Positions 29,394-38,947 of a DNA stretch of 64,000 nucleotides are shown here, piece by piece. The first letter of the stretch is position 1; every line of letters begins with the position of its first letter. Below the pieces are notes generated by a model, which made no database searches, was not told where the DNA came from, and saw nothing but the letters and a program-made list of their open reading frames with translations. The stretch covers positions 434,001 through 498,000 of the forward strand of contig JANFAH010000004.1 of assembly GCA_024663395.1 (NCBI GenBank), in the 5' to 3' direction. Source of the stretch: Pisolithus tinctorius (lineage: Eukaryota; Basidiomycota; Agaricomycetes; Boletales; Pisolithaceae). Position numbers and translations under genes: made by a program.

Positions 29394-29680
29394 TGTTACA
29401 GTGGTGCCTCTGCACCTCTGTTCGCATTTTCATTTATCCTACTGTTATATGCTAAACTGATATGGTCTAACTTCGCATTCCTACACTATACAGTGTGATG
29501 GAATGTTGTGACTGTTTGTTATCCTTTGTTTACCATTTTTGTGCACTTAGCATTTCTGTGTGCCCAGTGTATTTTCTCTTCAGTCTCTGACACTGGGCAC
29601 AAGGTAATTGTCACTACTTAGCTGTTGAATACCAGTCTCTGACACTGGGCACAAGGCCTTCAGGTTGGGTTGTTTAAACA
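29394..29680 (+). repeat. Copia LTR, subtype 2 (3' end of composite P)
   Basis: 287 bp, TGTTACAGTGGTGCC to GTTGTTTAAACA. A purine tract CAGGGGGGAG (29384-29393) precedes it, so it is a true 3' LTR of the RNase H-bearing element. Right flank GCTCA is minus-strand gag of another copy. Confidence 0.87.
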
Positions 29681-30634
29681 GCTCATTGTCCATATCCTGG
29701 ATGGAGTAAGGTGTAGATGAATTCTGAGGGCACAATTCTTGAATCTTAGACATGGAGTCTTCAATTCTAGCGATTAGGGAGCTTCAGGACTCATATGGCT
29801 GCTTTCTGATTGAAAAGAAATCATCCCAAGCATTAAAACGAGCTCCAGGGCGTTGCTGGAGATGGATGGAGGCTAGAGTGGACCATATCTTCACAGGATC
29901 ATCCTGTACAGCGTCCACATGCGTCCTCTGCTCGCTAGAGAGGGCCAGGTAGAGTTCTCCTGCCGCTTTGTCCGCTCTGAGGTCCCATTTGGCTCTAGCT
30001 TCGGATTTGGACTCATCAGGGCGCTTTTTAGTGCCACTGACAATAGTCCAGAGGCCTTTGGTGCGCAGGAAAGCCTTCATTTCGCCTTTCCAGGTGTTGT
30101 AGTTGGAGGAGGTGAGTTTGGTCACAGAGAGCGAAGAGTGGGAGTGGTCCTTGGCCATTGGAGCGATTTTTGAGGGTAGAAGAGGAGCAGGGAATGGATG
30201 GGGTGAGTCTCGAAGCTGGTGTTCATATGTGGTGCCTGTGCACCTCATTTCGCAATTTGTCTTTTATTATGTGCTTTTCTCACTCTACAGACTTGTAGTG
30301 GACACTTAGCTGCGCTCTAAGTGTCCTTGCTTTGCTTTTGTTTACTATTTACATTTGTTCATCATTTTTGCGCACTTACTGCTCTGTGCCCAGTGATATT
30401 TTCTTCAGTCTCTTACACTGGGCACAAGGTATGTTTCTTGTAGTATTTACTTCAATATAAGTCTCTTACACTGGGCACAAGGGCCTCAGTAAAGTGGATA
30501 TTTGAACAGCTGGGAGGCAGGAAAGTCGCAATAGAGGACAAGGAAGTGGGTTTGGCAGGTCGAAGATTTGCGCAGAGGTGGATGACGTGTCGTATGACGT
30601 GTCTGGGAATTCCTAGAGCACGGGGCTCATAACC
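29681..30634 (-). pseudogene. Copia copy R: gag N-terminal half and leader
   Basis: Minus strand: gag with SSNYNTWKGEMKAFLRTKGL (about 30095) to the FNAWDDFFSIRKQPYES block (about 29790) and a further short piece to 29681, where the LTR of P begins. Its leader (30509-30622) and the half-tRNA site (30623-30634) lie beside its 5' LTR at 30635. The solo LTR 30220-30508 splits leader from gag. The rest of R, including pol, is missing. Confidence 0.83.
30220..30508 (+). repeat. Solo copia LTR, subtype 1, TSD GCTGG
   Basis: 289 bp, TGTTCATATG to ATTTGAACA, flanked by GCTGG (30215-30219, 30509-30513). Confidence 0.92.
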
Positions 30635-30919
30635 TGTTAAAATATCCCACAAAGTAGTCCTTGTGCCCAGTGTCAGAGACTATATTCAAGAGCTAAGTAT
30701 TGACATTACCTTGTGCCCAGTGTCAGAGACTGAAGAGAAAATACACTGGGCACACAGAACTGCTAAGTGCGCAAAAATGGTAAACAAAGGAAAACAAACA
30801 GTCACAACATACCATAACACTGTATAGTGTAGGAATGCAAAGTTAGACATCATTAGTATAGCACATAACAGTAGAATGAATGAAAATGCGAACAGAGGTG
30901 CAGAGGCACCACTGTAACA
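30635..30919 (-). repeat. R 5' LTR (subtype 1/2 hybrid ends)
   Basis: 285 bp. The left end TGTTAAAATATCCC is like subtype 1 (Q), the right end CCACTGTAACA like subtype 2. It is followed directly (30920) by integrase sequence of copy S, into which R inserted. Confidence 0.87.
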
Positions 30920-30922
30920 TGC

Positions 30923-31211
30923 TGTTCACTTTAGGTGCCTGTGCACCTCCATTCCATTTCCTTTCTTTGTTACATTACTATCTAACCCTACAGACTTCTA
31001 TTGGACGCTATACTTCGCTCTAAGTGTCCTTGCTTTGTGATTGTTTATTGTTTTCCTTTGTTTATCATTTTTGCGCACTTACAGTTGTGTGCCCAGTGAA
31101 ATTGTCTTCAGTCTCTTACACTGGGCACCAGGTATGTCTTATGTACAATTTCCACCAATATTAGTCTCTTACACTGGGCACCAGAGGTTTCCAGGTGTGA
31201 TTATTTGAACA
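30923..31211 (+). repeat. Solo copia LTR, subtype 3, TSD CATGC spanning the end of the R LTR
   Basis: 289 bp, TGTTCACTTTAGG to ATTTGAACA, flanked by CATGC (30918-30922, 31212-31216). The first two bases of the left duplicate are the terminal CA of the R LTR. Confidence 0.9.
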
Positions 31212-31219
31212 CATGCACA

Positions 31220-31504
31220 TGTTACAGTGGTGCCTCTGCACCTCTGTTCGCATTTTCACTTGTTCTATTGTTATTAGCTACACTAATATGGTCTAAGTTC
31301 GCATTCCTACACTATACAGTGTTGTGGTGTGTTGTGACTGTTTGTTTTCCCTTGTTTATCATTTTTGCGCACTTAGCAGTTCTGTGTGCCCAGTGTATTT
31401 TCTCTTCAGTCTCTTACACTGGGCACAAGGTAATGTCAATACTTAGCTGTTGAATATAGTCTCTTACACTGGGCACAAGGCCTTAAACTTGGGTTGTTTG
31501 AACA
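31220..31504 (+). repeat. Solo copia LTR, subtype 2, TSD GCACA
   Basis: 285 bp, TGTTACAGTGG to TTTGAACA, flanked by GCACA (31215-31219, 31505-31509). Inserted a few bases from the R LTR boundary. Confidence 0.92.
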
Positions 31505-32240
31505 GCACATAGGCAATACAGCCCCAGACTCAAAGGTGAGAGAGGTCTGGCTTGTGTCCATGCCATAGTTCATATGGGGTCGCATTTGGGACAGCTTCAG
31601 TGGGGCACCTGTTCCATACATGGACCAGGGAAGCGAGGCATTCACCAAAGAAGGCTTTGGGGAGTCCAGACCTGTCCAGCATGGCAGTAATTCGCTCTGA
31701 AAGCACCCGATTAGTTTGTTCAGCCACTCCATTCAGCTGAGGGCGATTCCTGACAGTGTGCTGGCACAGGATACCGCACTGGGTGGTGAAATTGATGAAG
31801 GAATTACTCATATACTCTCCTCCTTTATCATCGCGCAAAATCTTGATTTTTCGTTCGCTCTGGTTCTCTGCAAAGGCCTTAAAGGTCTTAAAGGCTTCAA
31901 AGACCTCTGATTTAGCTTTGATAGGCAAAACAAAGTGATAGCGTGAATAATCATCAATAAAAGTGACCCAGTATTTGTATCCAGAGAAGGAGGCATGCCC
32001 TACAGAGTGTCCATTGCTGTGGACAAGTTCTAGGGGCCTGGAGGCACGACTGGACGAGCTGGGGAAGGGATTGGCATGCATTTGTCCAGCCAAGCAGGGT
32101 TCACAGATGGGGTCAGGAGAGGTTGTTGAGTTTATGGCCATCCCAGTCGCCAGATTTCGATCTAGTAGCAACTTGACACCTGCGAGATGGTGGTGAGCAA
32201 GTCTCCTGTGCCAGAGGTCAAGATCCAGTGGCAGAGTGTG

Positions 32241-32416
32241 TGTTGCAAGTGTAGTACTCCAGCACTCAGCAACGCTAGTCCCTACTAGCACTTGGTGGTT
32301 AAACCACACCAAGTAAGCCTAGATACCTTGACCAAATAGCTCAGTGGTTAGAGCACCCGGTCGAAACCTGGGAGGTCCAGGGTTCAATCCCCTGTCTGGT
32401 CACATTTATTGCAACA
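32241..32416 (+). mobile_element. T unit, complete: 176-bp LTR-like element carrying a tRNA-like sequence, TSD GTGTG
   Basis: Starts TGTTGCAAGTGTAG and ends ATTTATTGCAACA, with an 8-bp inverted terminal match TGTTGCAA/TTGCAACA. It is flanked by GTGTG (32236-32240, 32417-32421). The right 72 nt plus tail is tRNA-like (32330-32401); the left 89 bp is unrelated to it. A second complete copy with its own 5-bp duplication is at 36359-36774, and a partial copy at 27545. TG/CA ends and 5-bp duplications resemble a tiny LTR mobilised by an integrase; internal RNA polymerase III boxes resemble a SINE. Confidence 0.8.
32330..32401 (+). tRNA. tRNA-like sequence in T unit (would read GAA, Phe-like), probably not a host tRNA gene
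   Basis: 72 nt folds as a cloverleaf: acceptor GACCAAA/TCTGGTC (one mismatch), D stem GCTC/GAGC, anticodon stem CCCGG/CTGGG with loop TCGAAAC, and T arm CAGGG-TTCAATC-CCCTG. Box A and box B match the RNA polymerase III consensus. The loop would place GAA as anticodon, but position 33 is C here (T in the copy at 36374-36445). It recurs only inside T units, so I treat it as tRNA-derived repeat sequence. Confidence 0.5.
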
Positions 32417-32419
32417 GTG

Positions 32420-32704
32420 TGTTCAAATAACCCAACCTGAAGGCCTTGTGCCCAGTGTCAGAGACTGTATTCAACAGCTAAGTATTGACATTACCTTGTG
32501 CCCAGTGTCAGAGACTGAAGAGAAAATACACTGGGCACACACAACTGCTAAGTGTGCAAAAATGGTAAACAAAGGAAAACAAACAGTCACAACATACCAT
32601 AACACTGTATAGTGTAGGAATGCAAAGTTAGACATCATTAGTATAGCACATAACAGTAGAATAGATGAAAATGCGAACAGAGGTGCAGAGGCACCACTGT
32701 AACA
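32420..32704 (-). repeat. Solo copia LTR, subtype 2, TSD GAGTG (left duplicate displaced by T)
   Basis: 285 bp, plus-strand ends TGTTCAAATAACCC and CACTGTAACA. GAGTG is at 32705-32709 and at 32234-32238; the T unit inserted exactly at this LTR boundary, duplicating GTGTG across it. Confidence 0.88.
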
Positions 32705-33580
32705 GAGTGGTTGCTGCAGAGGCATATTCAGTTATGGGGATAGTCTCCCCCTCCAGGAGGGCTGAGTTTTGCTCCGAAATTCGCGCAACGAAGAGGGTAT
32801 GGCGAGGGCGCTGCCTGAATGCGATCTGCGAAGAATTGATGCTCACAGTGAAGCCCTTATTGCGACAGAGATATAACACAGATAATAGATTATTGCGCAG
32901 GTCAGGGACATGCAGGACATTTGTAAACTTGACAGGACGACGCCTCTGACCCCCCACTACAGGATGGAAGACTACTGACCCAACTCCAGCTGAATAGACA
33001 ATTTTATTGTCTGCTAACTTCACAGGAATGCATTTTTGGCTGTAATTTTGCAGCCAATGGTGATGAGATGAGGTGTCATATGAGCAGTGGCACCTGTGTC
33101 TGTGATCCAAGAAGTGTCAGCATTGAGCTGGAGAGGGCAGAGGAGTGAGGAGGGGTCAGAGGAACGAAGACTTGCATTTCCTGCGAATTCCACTGCTTGT
33201 GCGGCATTCTCCTTCTGCGGGGGGGTAGAGGGCACGGTGCTTGTAGCTTGGGTCGACTGGGACGAGCTGGAGGCTTGATTTGCGGTGTTGGCAGGCTTTT
33301 TATGTCGCTGGCGCTTCTGGGAGAGATAGACAGACTTTGCTTTTGCCAGGTTTTGGCATTTATGGACACAGTGTCCTAGAAAATTGCAAAACGAGCAAGG
33401 GGTGGAGGTAGGGCACCTGCAATTGCTGGAGGCGCTGAATAGCGCTGTCTTGGATGTAGGGGCTTCAGGGCGTTGTTTTCGCTGCAATTCCTCAGCCAGG
33501 AACACTTCTTTGAGTTTTTCCTTGTCCAGGGATTGGAAAAGGAATAAAGAGGACGCAAAATGCGAGTATTCTTCGCCCAA

Positions 33581-33698
33581 AACAAACAAGGGACACTTAG
33601 AGCGAAGCTAAGTGTCAAATGCTAGTTGTAGGGTCAATAGGAAATATAATAAAGTAAGAAATGCGAACTCTGTGGTGCACAGGCACCTAATGTGAACA
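33581..33698 (-). repeat. Truncated copia LTR, subtype 3
   Basis: 118 bp matching the right part of the 25578-25868 LTR (GGACACTTAGAGCGAAGC to ATGTGAACA). The outer half is missing; it joins two unrelated copia fragments (S and U). Confidence 0.78.
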
Positions 33699-34092
33699 TA
33701 TGAGCAGTGGCCCCTGAGTCTGCAATTCAATGGATGTCAGCATTGAGTTGCAGAGGGCAGAGAAGGGAGGAGGGGTCAGGGAAGCGAAGACTTGCATTTC
33801 CAGTGAATTCTACTGCTTGGGACATGCTCTGGCTTGATGAGGGGGTTGTTGGCGCTGTCCCAGTTTCCTGGGAGGAAGCAGAAGGTGAGGATACTTGATT
33901 TGCAGTGTTGGCAGGTTTCTTGTCCTTCTTATTCTTCCTAGAGCAGTAGAAAGCTTTAGATCTTTCCATCCTTTCACATTTATGGATATAGTGCCCTTGA
34001 TAATTGCAGAACAAGCAAGGGGATGAAGTTGGGCACTTGCAATTTGCAGAGGAGGTGAATAATGCATTCTCCAATCTGCCTGCATCAGGTCC
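33699..34092 (-). pseudogene. Copia copy U: Gag zinc knuckle to protease fragment
   Basis: Minus strand: NCKCPTSSPCLFCNYQGHYI zinc knuckle region (about 34040), lysine-rich linker, and FTGNASLRFPDPSSLLCPLQ leading to the protease start at about 33700. Ends are ragged: the truncated LTR on the left, and non-copia sequence from about 34093 on the right. Confidence 0.78.
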
Positions 34093-34113
34093 TGAGGTAT
34101 CCCCCCCACCATT

Positions 34114-34398
34114 TGTTACAGTGGTGCCTCTGCACCTCTGTTCGCATTTTCACTTATTCTATTGTTATTAGCTACACTAATATGGTCTAAGTTCGCATGC
34201 CTACACTATACAGTGTTGTGGTGTGTTGTGACTGTTTGTTTTCCCTTGTTTATCATTTTTGCGCACTTAGCAGTTCTGTGTGCCCAGTGTATTTTCTCTT
34301 CAGTCTCTGACACTGGGCACAAGGTAATGTCAATACTTAGCTGTTGAATATAGTCTCTGACACTGGGCACAAGGCCTTAAGGTTGGGTTAAGTCAACA
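34114..34398 (+). repeat. Solo copia LTR, subtype 2, TSD CCATT
   Basis: 285 bp, TGTTACAGTGG to TTAAGTCAACA, flanked by CCATT (34109-34113, 34399-34403). Confidence 0.92.
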
Positions 34399-34403
34399 CC
34401 ATT

Positions 34404-35150
34404 GGCATTTGGCATTTGGGATCACACATGCTGAACAGTTGGTTAAACAATGTGATCATCAATTTTGGACTGAGGCATGCAGCTTCCACACCTGGTGCTG
34501 TATCAGAGTGAACAAGGCTCTGGGTTGACAAACTTCAGCAATGGGATGCCAATTTGGCAGACAAGATATACATGTTCAGTTCCTGGTTTTACACCATGAT
34601 CAGGGATGGAGAGCAAGTCAATTTACCCCATTCAATGTCACACCTCACTCATTCATGCAGATTTGAAGAAAGTTACAACAAGGTGATGAAGTGGAAATCA
34701 CTGATTTACCCATTCTCAAAGAGATACGTGGTCATGCCCATCCATGAGAGGTATGTTGTTCTTGTTGATTGGTCAGGCCACTAACTGTACAGCTACATTG
34801 TACTTCTAGGGATCATTGGTATCTTGCCATCATCTATGAGCCAGGTAGCATGCTGCAACAGCACCTGGGAGAGGTGTCATCTCATGACAATTGCACATTT
34901 GAGTAAGTCATACTTTGGCAATCAATCCTCTCAAGTTCTGCTGCTGCATGGTGTCTAGAGTACACACCTTCATGCTGGATTCACTCAGATCCAGCCATGA
35001 TGATGTGGTTGATAAGTTGAAGAACTTCCTTGGCAGAGAGGGCAAAGCTAGGAAGAATTGTAATGAGGTGTGCAATGAAATCAGCAAAGTTGTATTCTCG
35101 TGGTTATCTGAACACTTGATGGGTGTCATCAAAGGTCCAATCTGAGTTGT
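34404..35150 (+). pseudogene. Ulp1/SENP-type (C48) cysteine protease fragment with two introns
   Basis: Plus strand. Exon 1 has IYMFSSWFYTMIRDG and ends VVMPIHER. Intron 34751-34809 (GTATGT...CTAAC...TAG) joins it in frame to DHWYLAIIYEPG, the catalytic His block of Ulp1 proteases. A second intron (34903-34958, GTAAGT...TAG) restores the frame to VHTFMLDSLRSSHDDVVDKL, with the catalytic Asp block. The downstream Cys/Gln part (usually D-C-G) is not recognisable after about 35150, and the N-terminus is missing. The family cleaves SUMO from proteins; such proteases also ride on fungal DNA transposons. Whether this is a host gene relic or transposon cargo is open. Confidence 0.72.
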
Positions 35151-35376
35151 AATGCATCTAGAGACCTTTTACAGTGCTCTGAAGTTTACCAGGAGGTTGG
35201 ATCCTCAATAGGGATAACATGGCCCAGTATGCATTCAATGGCATCAGTGTGAATGCAAACCCAATCAAAGTATTGGGATCAGTGAAAGCCACTCTGCTGC
35301 AATACATTTGCTATTTCATTATATGTTGCTCCTGTAATTGTTGAAATAGTAGCAGCATGGTCTGACAGTTTCAGAA

Positions 35377-35612
35377 TGTTCATTTGTGGTGCCTGTGCAC
35401 CTCATTTCGCTTTTCTTTCATTGTTATATTCCTATCTAACCCTACAGACTCACACTGGATACTTTACTTTGCTCCAAGTGTCCTTGGTTCATAGCTGTTT
35501 GTTATTTTCCTTTGTTTATCATTTTTGCGCACTTACAGCTGTGTGCCCAGTGAAATTTTCTTCAGTCTCTTACACTGGGCACCAGTGGCCTGAACTTGTG
35601 GTTATCTGAACA
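35377..35612 (+). repeat. Copia LTR with internal deletion, no clear TSD
   Basis: 236 bp, TGTTCATTTGTGG to TTATCTGAACA. Only one CACTGGGCAC follows the GTGCCCAGTG arm, so about 50 bp of the 3' part is missing. Flanks CAGAA and CATAT do not match. Confidence 0.8.
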
Positions 35613-35953
35613 CATATGCAGGCAAACTGCCACTCATACAACTCATATCTAGATGCAGGAAAGTGTCATCTCATTGATGGTCATGTCATGTTACCTACTG
35701 GATTGGAATTACCTTGTGAAATTGCTGGATGCACCCTCCAAGACTGTCTGGACAACTGGGCATTGCTTGTGAACTGACTCAATCCCATATTTTGAACAGG
35801 GAGTCCTCCATCTGATTGTATACAGAGCCCAGCAGACAAGCAATCTTGTAGTCACAAATGCTTTCCCTCTCACACTTAAGTGAGATCTCAGTAGTACAGT
35901 CATTTTTGTGACATTTGAAGTAGTGGTTGCATGTTTGAGTCTGTACTCCCTTG
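35613..35953. other. Unassigned 341-bp segment between two LTRs
   Basis: Both strands have moderately long frames, for example a Cys-rich minus-strand stretch CNHYFKCHKNDCTTEISLKC and a plus-strand stretch with AGCTLQDCLDNWALL. Neither matches a family I recognise. It may be a continuation of the region to the left (35151-35376), with which it shares base composition. Confidence 0.35.
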
Positions 35954-36164
35954 TGTTGCAGTGGTGCCTCTGCACCTCTGTTCACATTTTCATTTGTTCT
36001 ATTGTTATTTGCTACACTAATATGTGCTAAGTTTGCATTCATACACTATACAGTGTTATGGTATGTTGTGACTGACACTGAGCACAAGGTATTGTCAATA
36101 TTTAGCTATTGAATATTAGTCTCTGACACTGGGCACAAGGCCTAAAAGTTGGGTTGTTTAAACA
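35954..36164 (+). repeat. Copia copy V 5' LTR, subtype 2, shortened
   Basis: 211 bp, TGTTGCAGTGG to GTTGTTTAAACA, with a deletion removing the first hairpin arm. Followed by GGTTATGGGCCC, a decayed half-tRNA primer site. Confidence 0.82.
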
Positions 36165-36358
36165 GGTTATGGGCCCTATGCTCTAGAACCTTCTGGACAT
36201 GCCATACAACATGTCATCGGTCTCTGCACGAATTTTCGACCCACTACACCCACTTCCTTGCCTCTAGCTAGCACTTTCTAGCAAGCAAAGGACCCATGTA
36301 GATGCTGTATGGGATGATCCTGTACAAATCTGGTCTACTCTGGCTTCCATCCACCTCC

Positions 36359-36774
36359 TGTTGCAATAAATGTGACTGGACAGGGGATTGAACCCTGGAC
36401 CTCCCAGGTTTCAACCAGGTGCTCTAACCACTGAGCTATTTGGTCAAGGTATCTTGGCTTACTTGGTGTGGTTTAACCACCAAGTGCTAGTAGGGACTAG
36501 CATTGCTGAGTGCTGGAGTATTTGTTCAAATAACCCAACCTGAAGGCCTTGTACCCAGTGTAAGAGACTGAAGAGAAAACACACTGGGCACACAGAACTG
36601 CTAAGTGCACAAAAATGATAAACAAGGGAAAACAAACAGTCACAACACACCACAACACTGTATAGTGTAGGAATGCGAACTTAGACCATATTAGTGTAGC
36701 TAATAATAATAGAATGAGTGAACAAGCGAACAGAGGTGCAGAGGCACCACTGTAACAGTATTACACTTGCAACA
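36359..36774 (-). mobile_element. T unit copy 2, split by a copia LTR, TSD CCTCC
   Basis: Plus-strand start TGTTGCAATAAATG, end TTACACTTGCAACA; CCTCC at 36354-36358 and 36775-36779. Without the LTR 36523-36757 and one GTATT the unit is about 176 bp, like the copy at 32241, in inverse orientation. The tRNA-like part is 36374-36445 on the minus strand with loop TTGAAAC (U33 present, GAA triplet). Confidence 0.82.
36523..36757 (-). repeat. Solo copia LTR inside T unit, TSD GTATT
   Basis: 235 bp, TGTTCAAATAACCC to CACTGTAACA on the plus strand, flanked by GTATT (36518-36522, 36758-36762). Shortened version of subtype 2. Confidence 0.9.
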
Positions 36775-37504
36775 CCTCCAACAATGCCCTGGAGCTCATT
36801 TTAATGCCTGGGATGACTTCCTTTTGATCAGGAAGCAGCCAGATGAGTCCTTGAGCTCTCTCATCGCCAGAATTGAAGATTATATGTCCAGGATCCAAGA
36901 ACTTTGCCCTAGGGACACTTCTAAACCCTATTCCATTAAGGACCTGGATAATGAGCTTGTGTGTATGGCTATGGTGCACTCTGTGGGTGAGGAATATTTG
37001 CCCATTTTGCATCATCACTACCCCTGTTCCACTCCCTGGACAAGGACCCAGCTTCCTCAGTTTGCTCATTTTGTGAGTACCCAGGCCACTGCATCCACAA
37101 CTGCCAAAACCTGGAGAGATCCAAGGCATTCTACTGCTCTAGGAAGACTAAGAAGGACAAGAAGGCTGCCAACACTGCAAATCAAGCATCTACCTCATCT
37201 GCTTCCTCCCCAACAATGGGACAGTGCCAACTACTCCATCATCAAGCCAGAGGCACAACCCAAGTGGTAGAATTCACTGGAAATGCAAGTCTTCGCTTCC
37301 CTGACCCCTCCACCCTTTCCTGCCCTCTACAACTCAATGCTGATGTCCATTAGATCACAAACTGGGTGCCACTGCTCATATGATGCCCCATTGCCATTGG
37401 CTGCAAAATTACAGCCCAAGATGTGTGGTGGGAGGTCAAAAGCATTATCCAGTGGAGTTTAGCAATGTCTTACATGTCCCTGATCTTCACAATAATCTAT
37501 TACA

Positions 37505-38636
37505 TTGTTGGTCACACTCTTCTTCTCAATGTCCTCAAATGTTAATGGTTCCTTCACTTCACTACCAAACTTGACATGGAAAAACTCCTCCTCAGGTTTG
37601 TCCATAATGGCTTTGAGGTTATCCAGATTTGTCAGTTTTCCAGTCAACCTGTAAGCATCATATTCTGTAATCCTGCAATGAATATGTTCAAGAACCAGTC
37701 TGAGATGATCAATGTTGAGAATCTACAGAAGCTTAAGCATGCAGAATACTAGCAAACAATTTAGGACTTACTTGCTGAGCAATGTCCTTGAAGTTTGTTT
37801 GTTTTTGATAAGCTTCCTTCAAGGGGCCATGCATGTTCTCATTTGGCTTTGTGTTGAAATTGTGGGTGACACCCTTGGCTTTGATGTTGTTGAACACATG
37901 CATATGGATATGGTTCTTTGGAAAGTTCCAGTTTTTCCCTGTATGTTGCATCTTCTCTGCATATTTCTGGTCCAGAAACAGTGAGGGAGAGCTACAACAT
38001 CAAAAGCAGAGCTGACCTGAATCAATGAATTGAAAGTAGCAAGCACCTCCTGCCCAGCAGCAAGTGTGTGTGTTGTATGTAATCTGAGCATGGTATACAT
38101 ATCAAACTCAATGTAAGTGCACAGACAGTGTAACAGGAGGTAACCATCTTTTTCCATCTCATGGGGGAAGATGTCATGACAGATGAATATGATTATCTGT
38201 TCAGGAAATGTCAGCAAAATTGGAGCTTGGCAAGACACTTGCAATGCCTTGGATAGGTCCTCAAACTTTTGACCATCTGTGTATGAAACTGAAAGCACTT
38301 CCTTGAAATGATTGAGACCATGCCAACAAGGTATTGCATTGAGACTAGTAAATTATCAGCATGACTGCTTCATGCAACAAGATAGACACACTTCTGTTCC
38401 ACTTTTCCCATTTTCTTGAGAATCCTCAAAAGTTCTCCCCACAAATGATTGCCAAAATTTCCCACACAGTTGGCATGGAGTCTATCCCAACACAGCACTC
38501 AATAAATGCCCATGTTCCTGACCTCCCAGAAGGCACTCTAGAGGCAATTAGAGCTAGAGGGAAGGTAACAGCATGAGCCACTTACATCTACATCATGTAG
38601 TCCCTGTTTCACCAGAATTTGTTCCTTGCCATCTGC
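37505..38636 (-). pseudogene. Plavaka-like (CACTA group) transposase, C-terminal part
   Basis: Minus strand. WHGLNHFKEVLSVSYTDGQK (about 38300) is followed by FEDLSKALQ, DGYLLLHCLCTYIEFDMYTM, HTLAAGQEVLATF, NWNFPKNHIHMHVFNNIKAK and FNTKPNENMHGPLKEAYQKQ (to about 37800). TNFKDIAQQVS and an acidic end to about 37510 complete it. These blocks in this order are the C-terminal half of Plavaka transposases of basidiomycetes. Several stops and frame changes are present. The part upstream of 38637 is separated by the E insertion and resumes at 43774. Confidence 0.82.
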
Positions 38637-38947
38637 TCAGTGTGAGTCAAAGTGTGGTTCAGTGGTGAAAACCAACCAAAACCAACACAAAAGACAATGA
38701 AAGCAAGTGGTGGTGTGCATATGTGGTACCTAGATGGTAGAACCTTTTCTTTGGGAGGGTTTTTGTGAACTACAGCACTCAAAGACAAGTGCTGAGGGTT
38801 GGGGGTGCTCCTGACAAAGAGGGAGCAAGAATGTGAGAGATTGCAATGGGGTAGACTGCTGTCAGCCTACAGAAGGATGGATGATGACTTAATTCAATGT
38901 CCTAAGCTGCACTGAGCTCAGGGAGGACTTGGAGCAAAGTATATTGA

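Larger units (their letters stand above)
17911..29680 (+). mobile_element. Ty1/copia composite P, interrupted and mosaic
   Basis: Plus-strand series: LTR 17911-18197, primer site, gag-pol 18380-21358, RT 26716-27544, RNase H 28597-29364, purine tract, LTR 29394-29680. It is interrupted by a solo LTR (21033-21320), by element Q (21359-26715) and by a chimeric insert (27545-28596). The two outer LTRs are different subtypes (TGTTCATATGTGG versus TGTTACAGTGG), and no matching target duplication was found. The 3' part is therefore probably from a different copy joined by recombination. Confidence 0.8.
31505..33580 (-). pseudogene. Copia copy S: Gag end, protease and integrase, interrupted
   Basis: Minus strand from about 33580. 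Gag C-terminus has the zinc knuckle CSFCNFLGHCVHKC (33390-33350). The protease motif is DTGATAHMT (about 33090). Then come the pre-integrase region, the HHCC block LWHRRLAHHHLAGV (32220), the integrase core (HSNGHSVGHASFSG, where Asp of the usual HSDVH is Asn) and the integrase end at 31505. A T unit and a solo LTR (32241-32704) split it. Stops and frame shifts occur near 33040-33060. RT and RNase H are absent because R inserted at 30920. Confidence 0.85.
36165..37504 (+). pseudogene. Copia copy V: leader, gag and protease remnants
   Basis: After the primer site, a leader similar to P is followed by gag with a deletion near 36270. It resumes at RTHVDAVWDDPVQIW, is split by a T unit at 36359-36774, and continues with FNAWDDFLLIRKQPDESL. 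At about 37045 it jumps to the zinc knuckle region, FCEYPGHCIHNC in another frame. The protease region (FTGNASLRFPDP) has stops, and the copy ends near 37504 at the Plavaka sequence. Almost no CpG; one of the oldest copia copies here. Confidence 0.8.

Noticed and set aside
32330..32401. A functional nuclear phenylalanine tRNA gene.
   Set aside because: All copies lie within T units with target duplications, position 33 varies, and acceptor and anticodon stems have mismatches; repeat-derived sequence is more likely.
35377..35612. A target duplication for this shortened copia LTR.
   Set aside because: Flanks CAGAA and CATAT do not match, even allowing for transitions.
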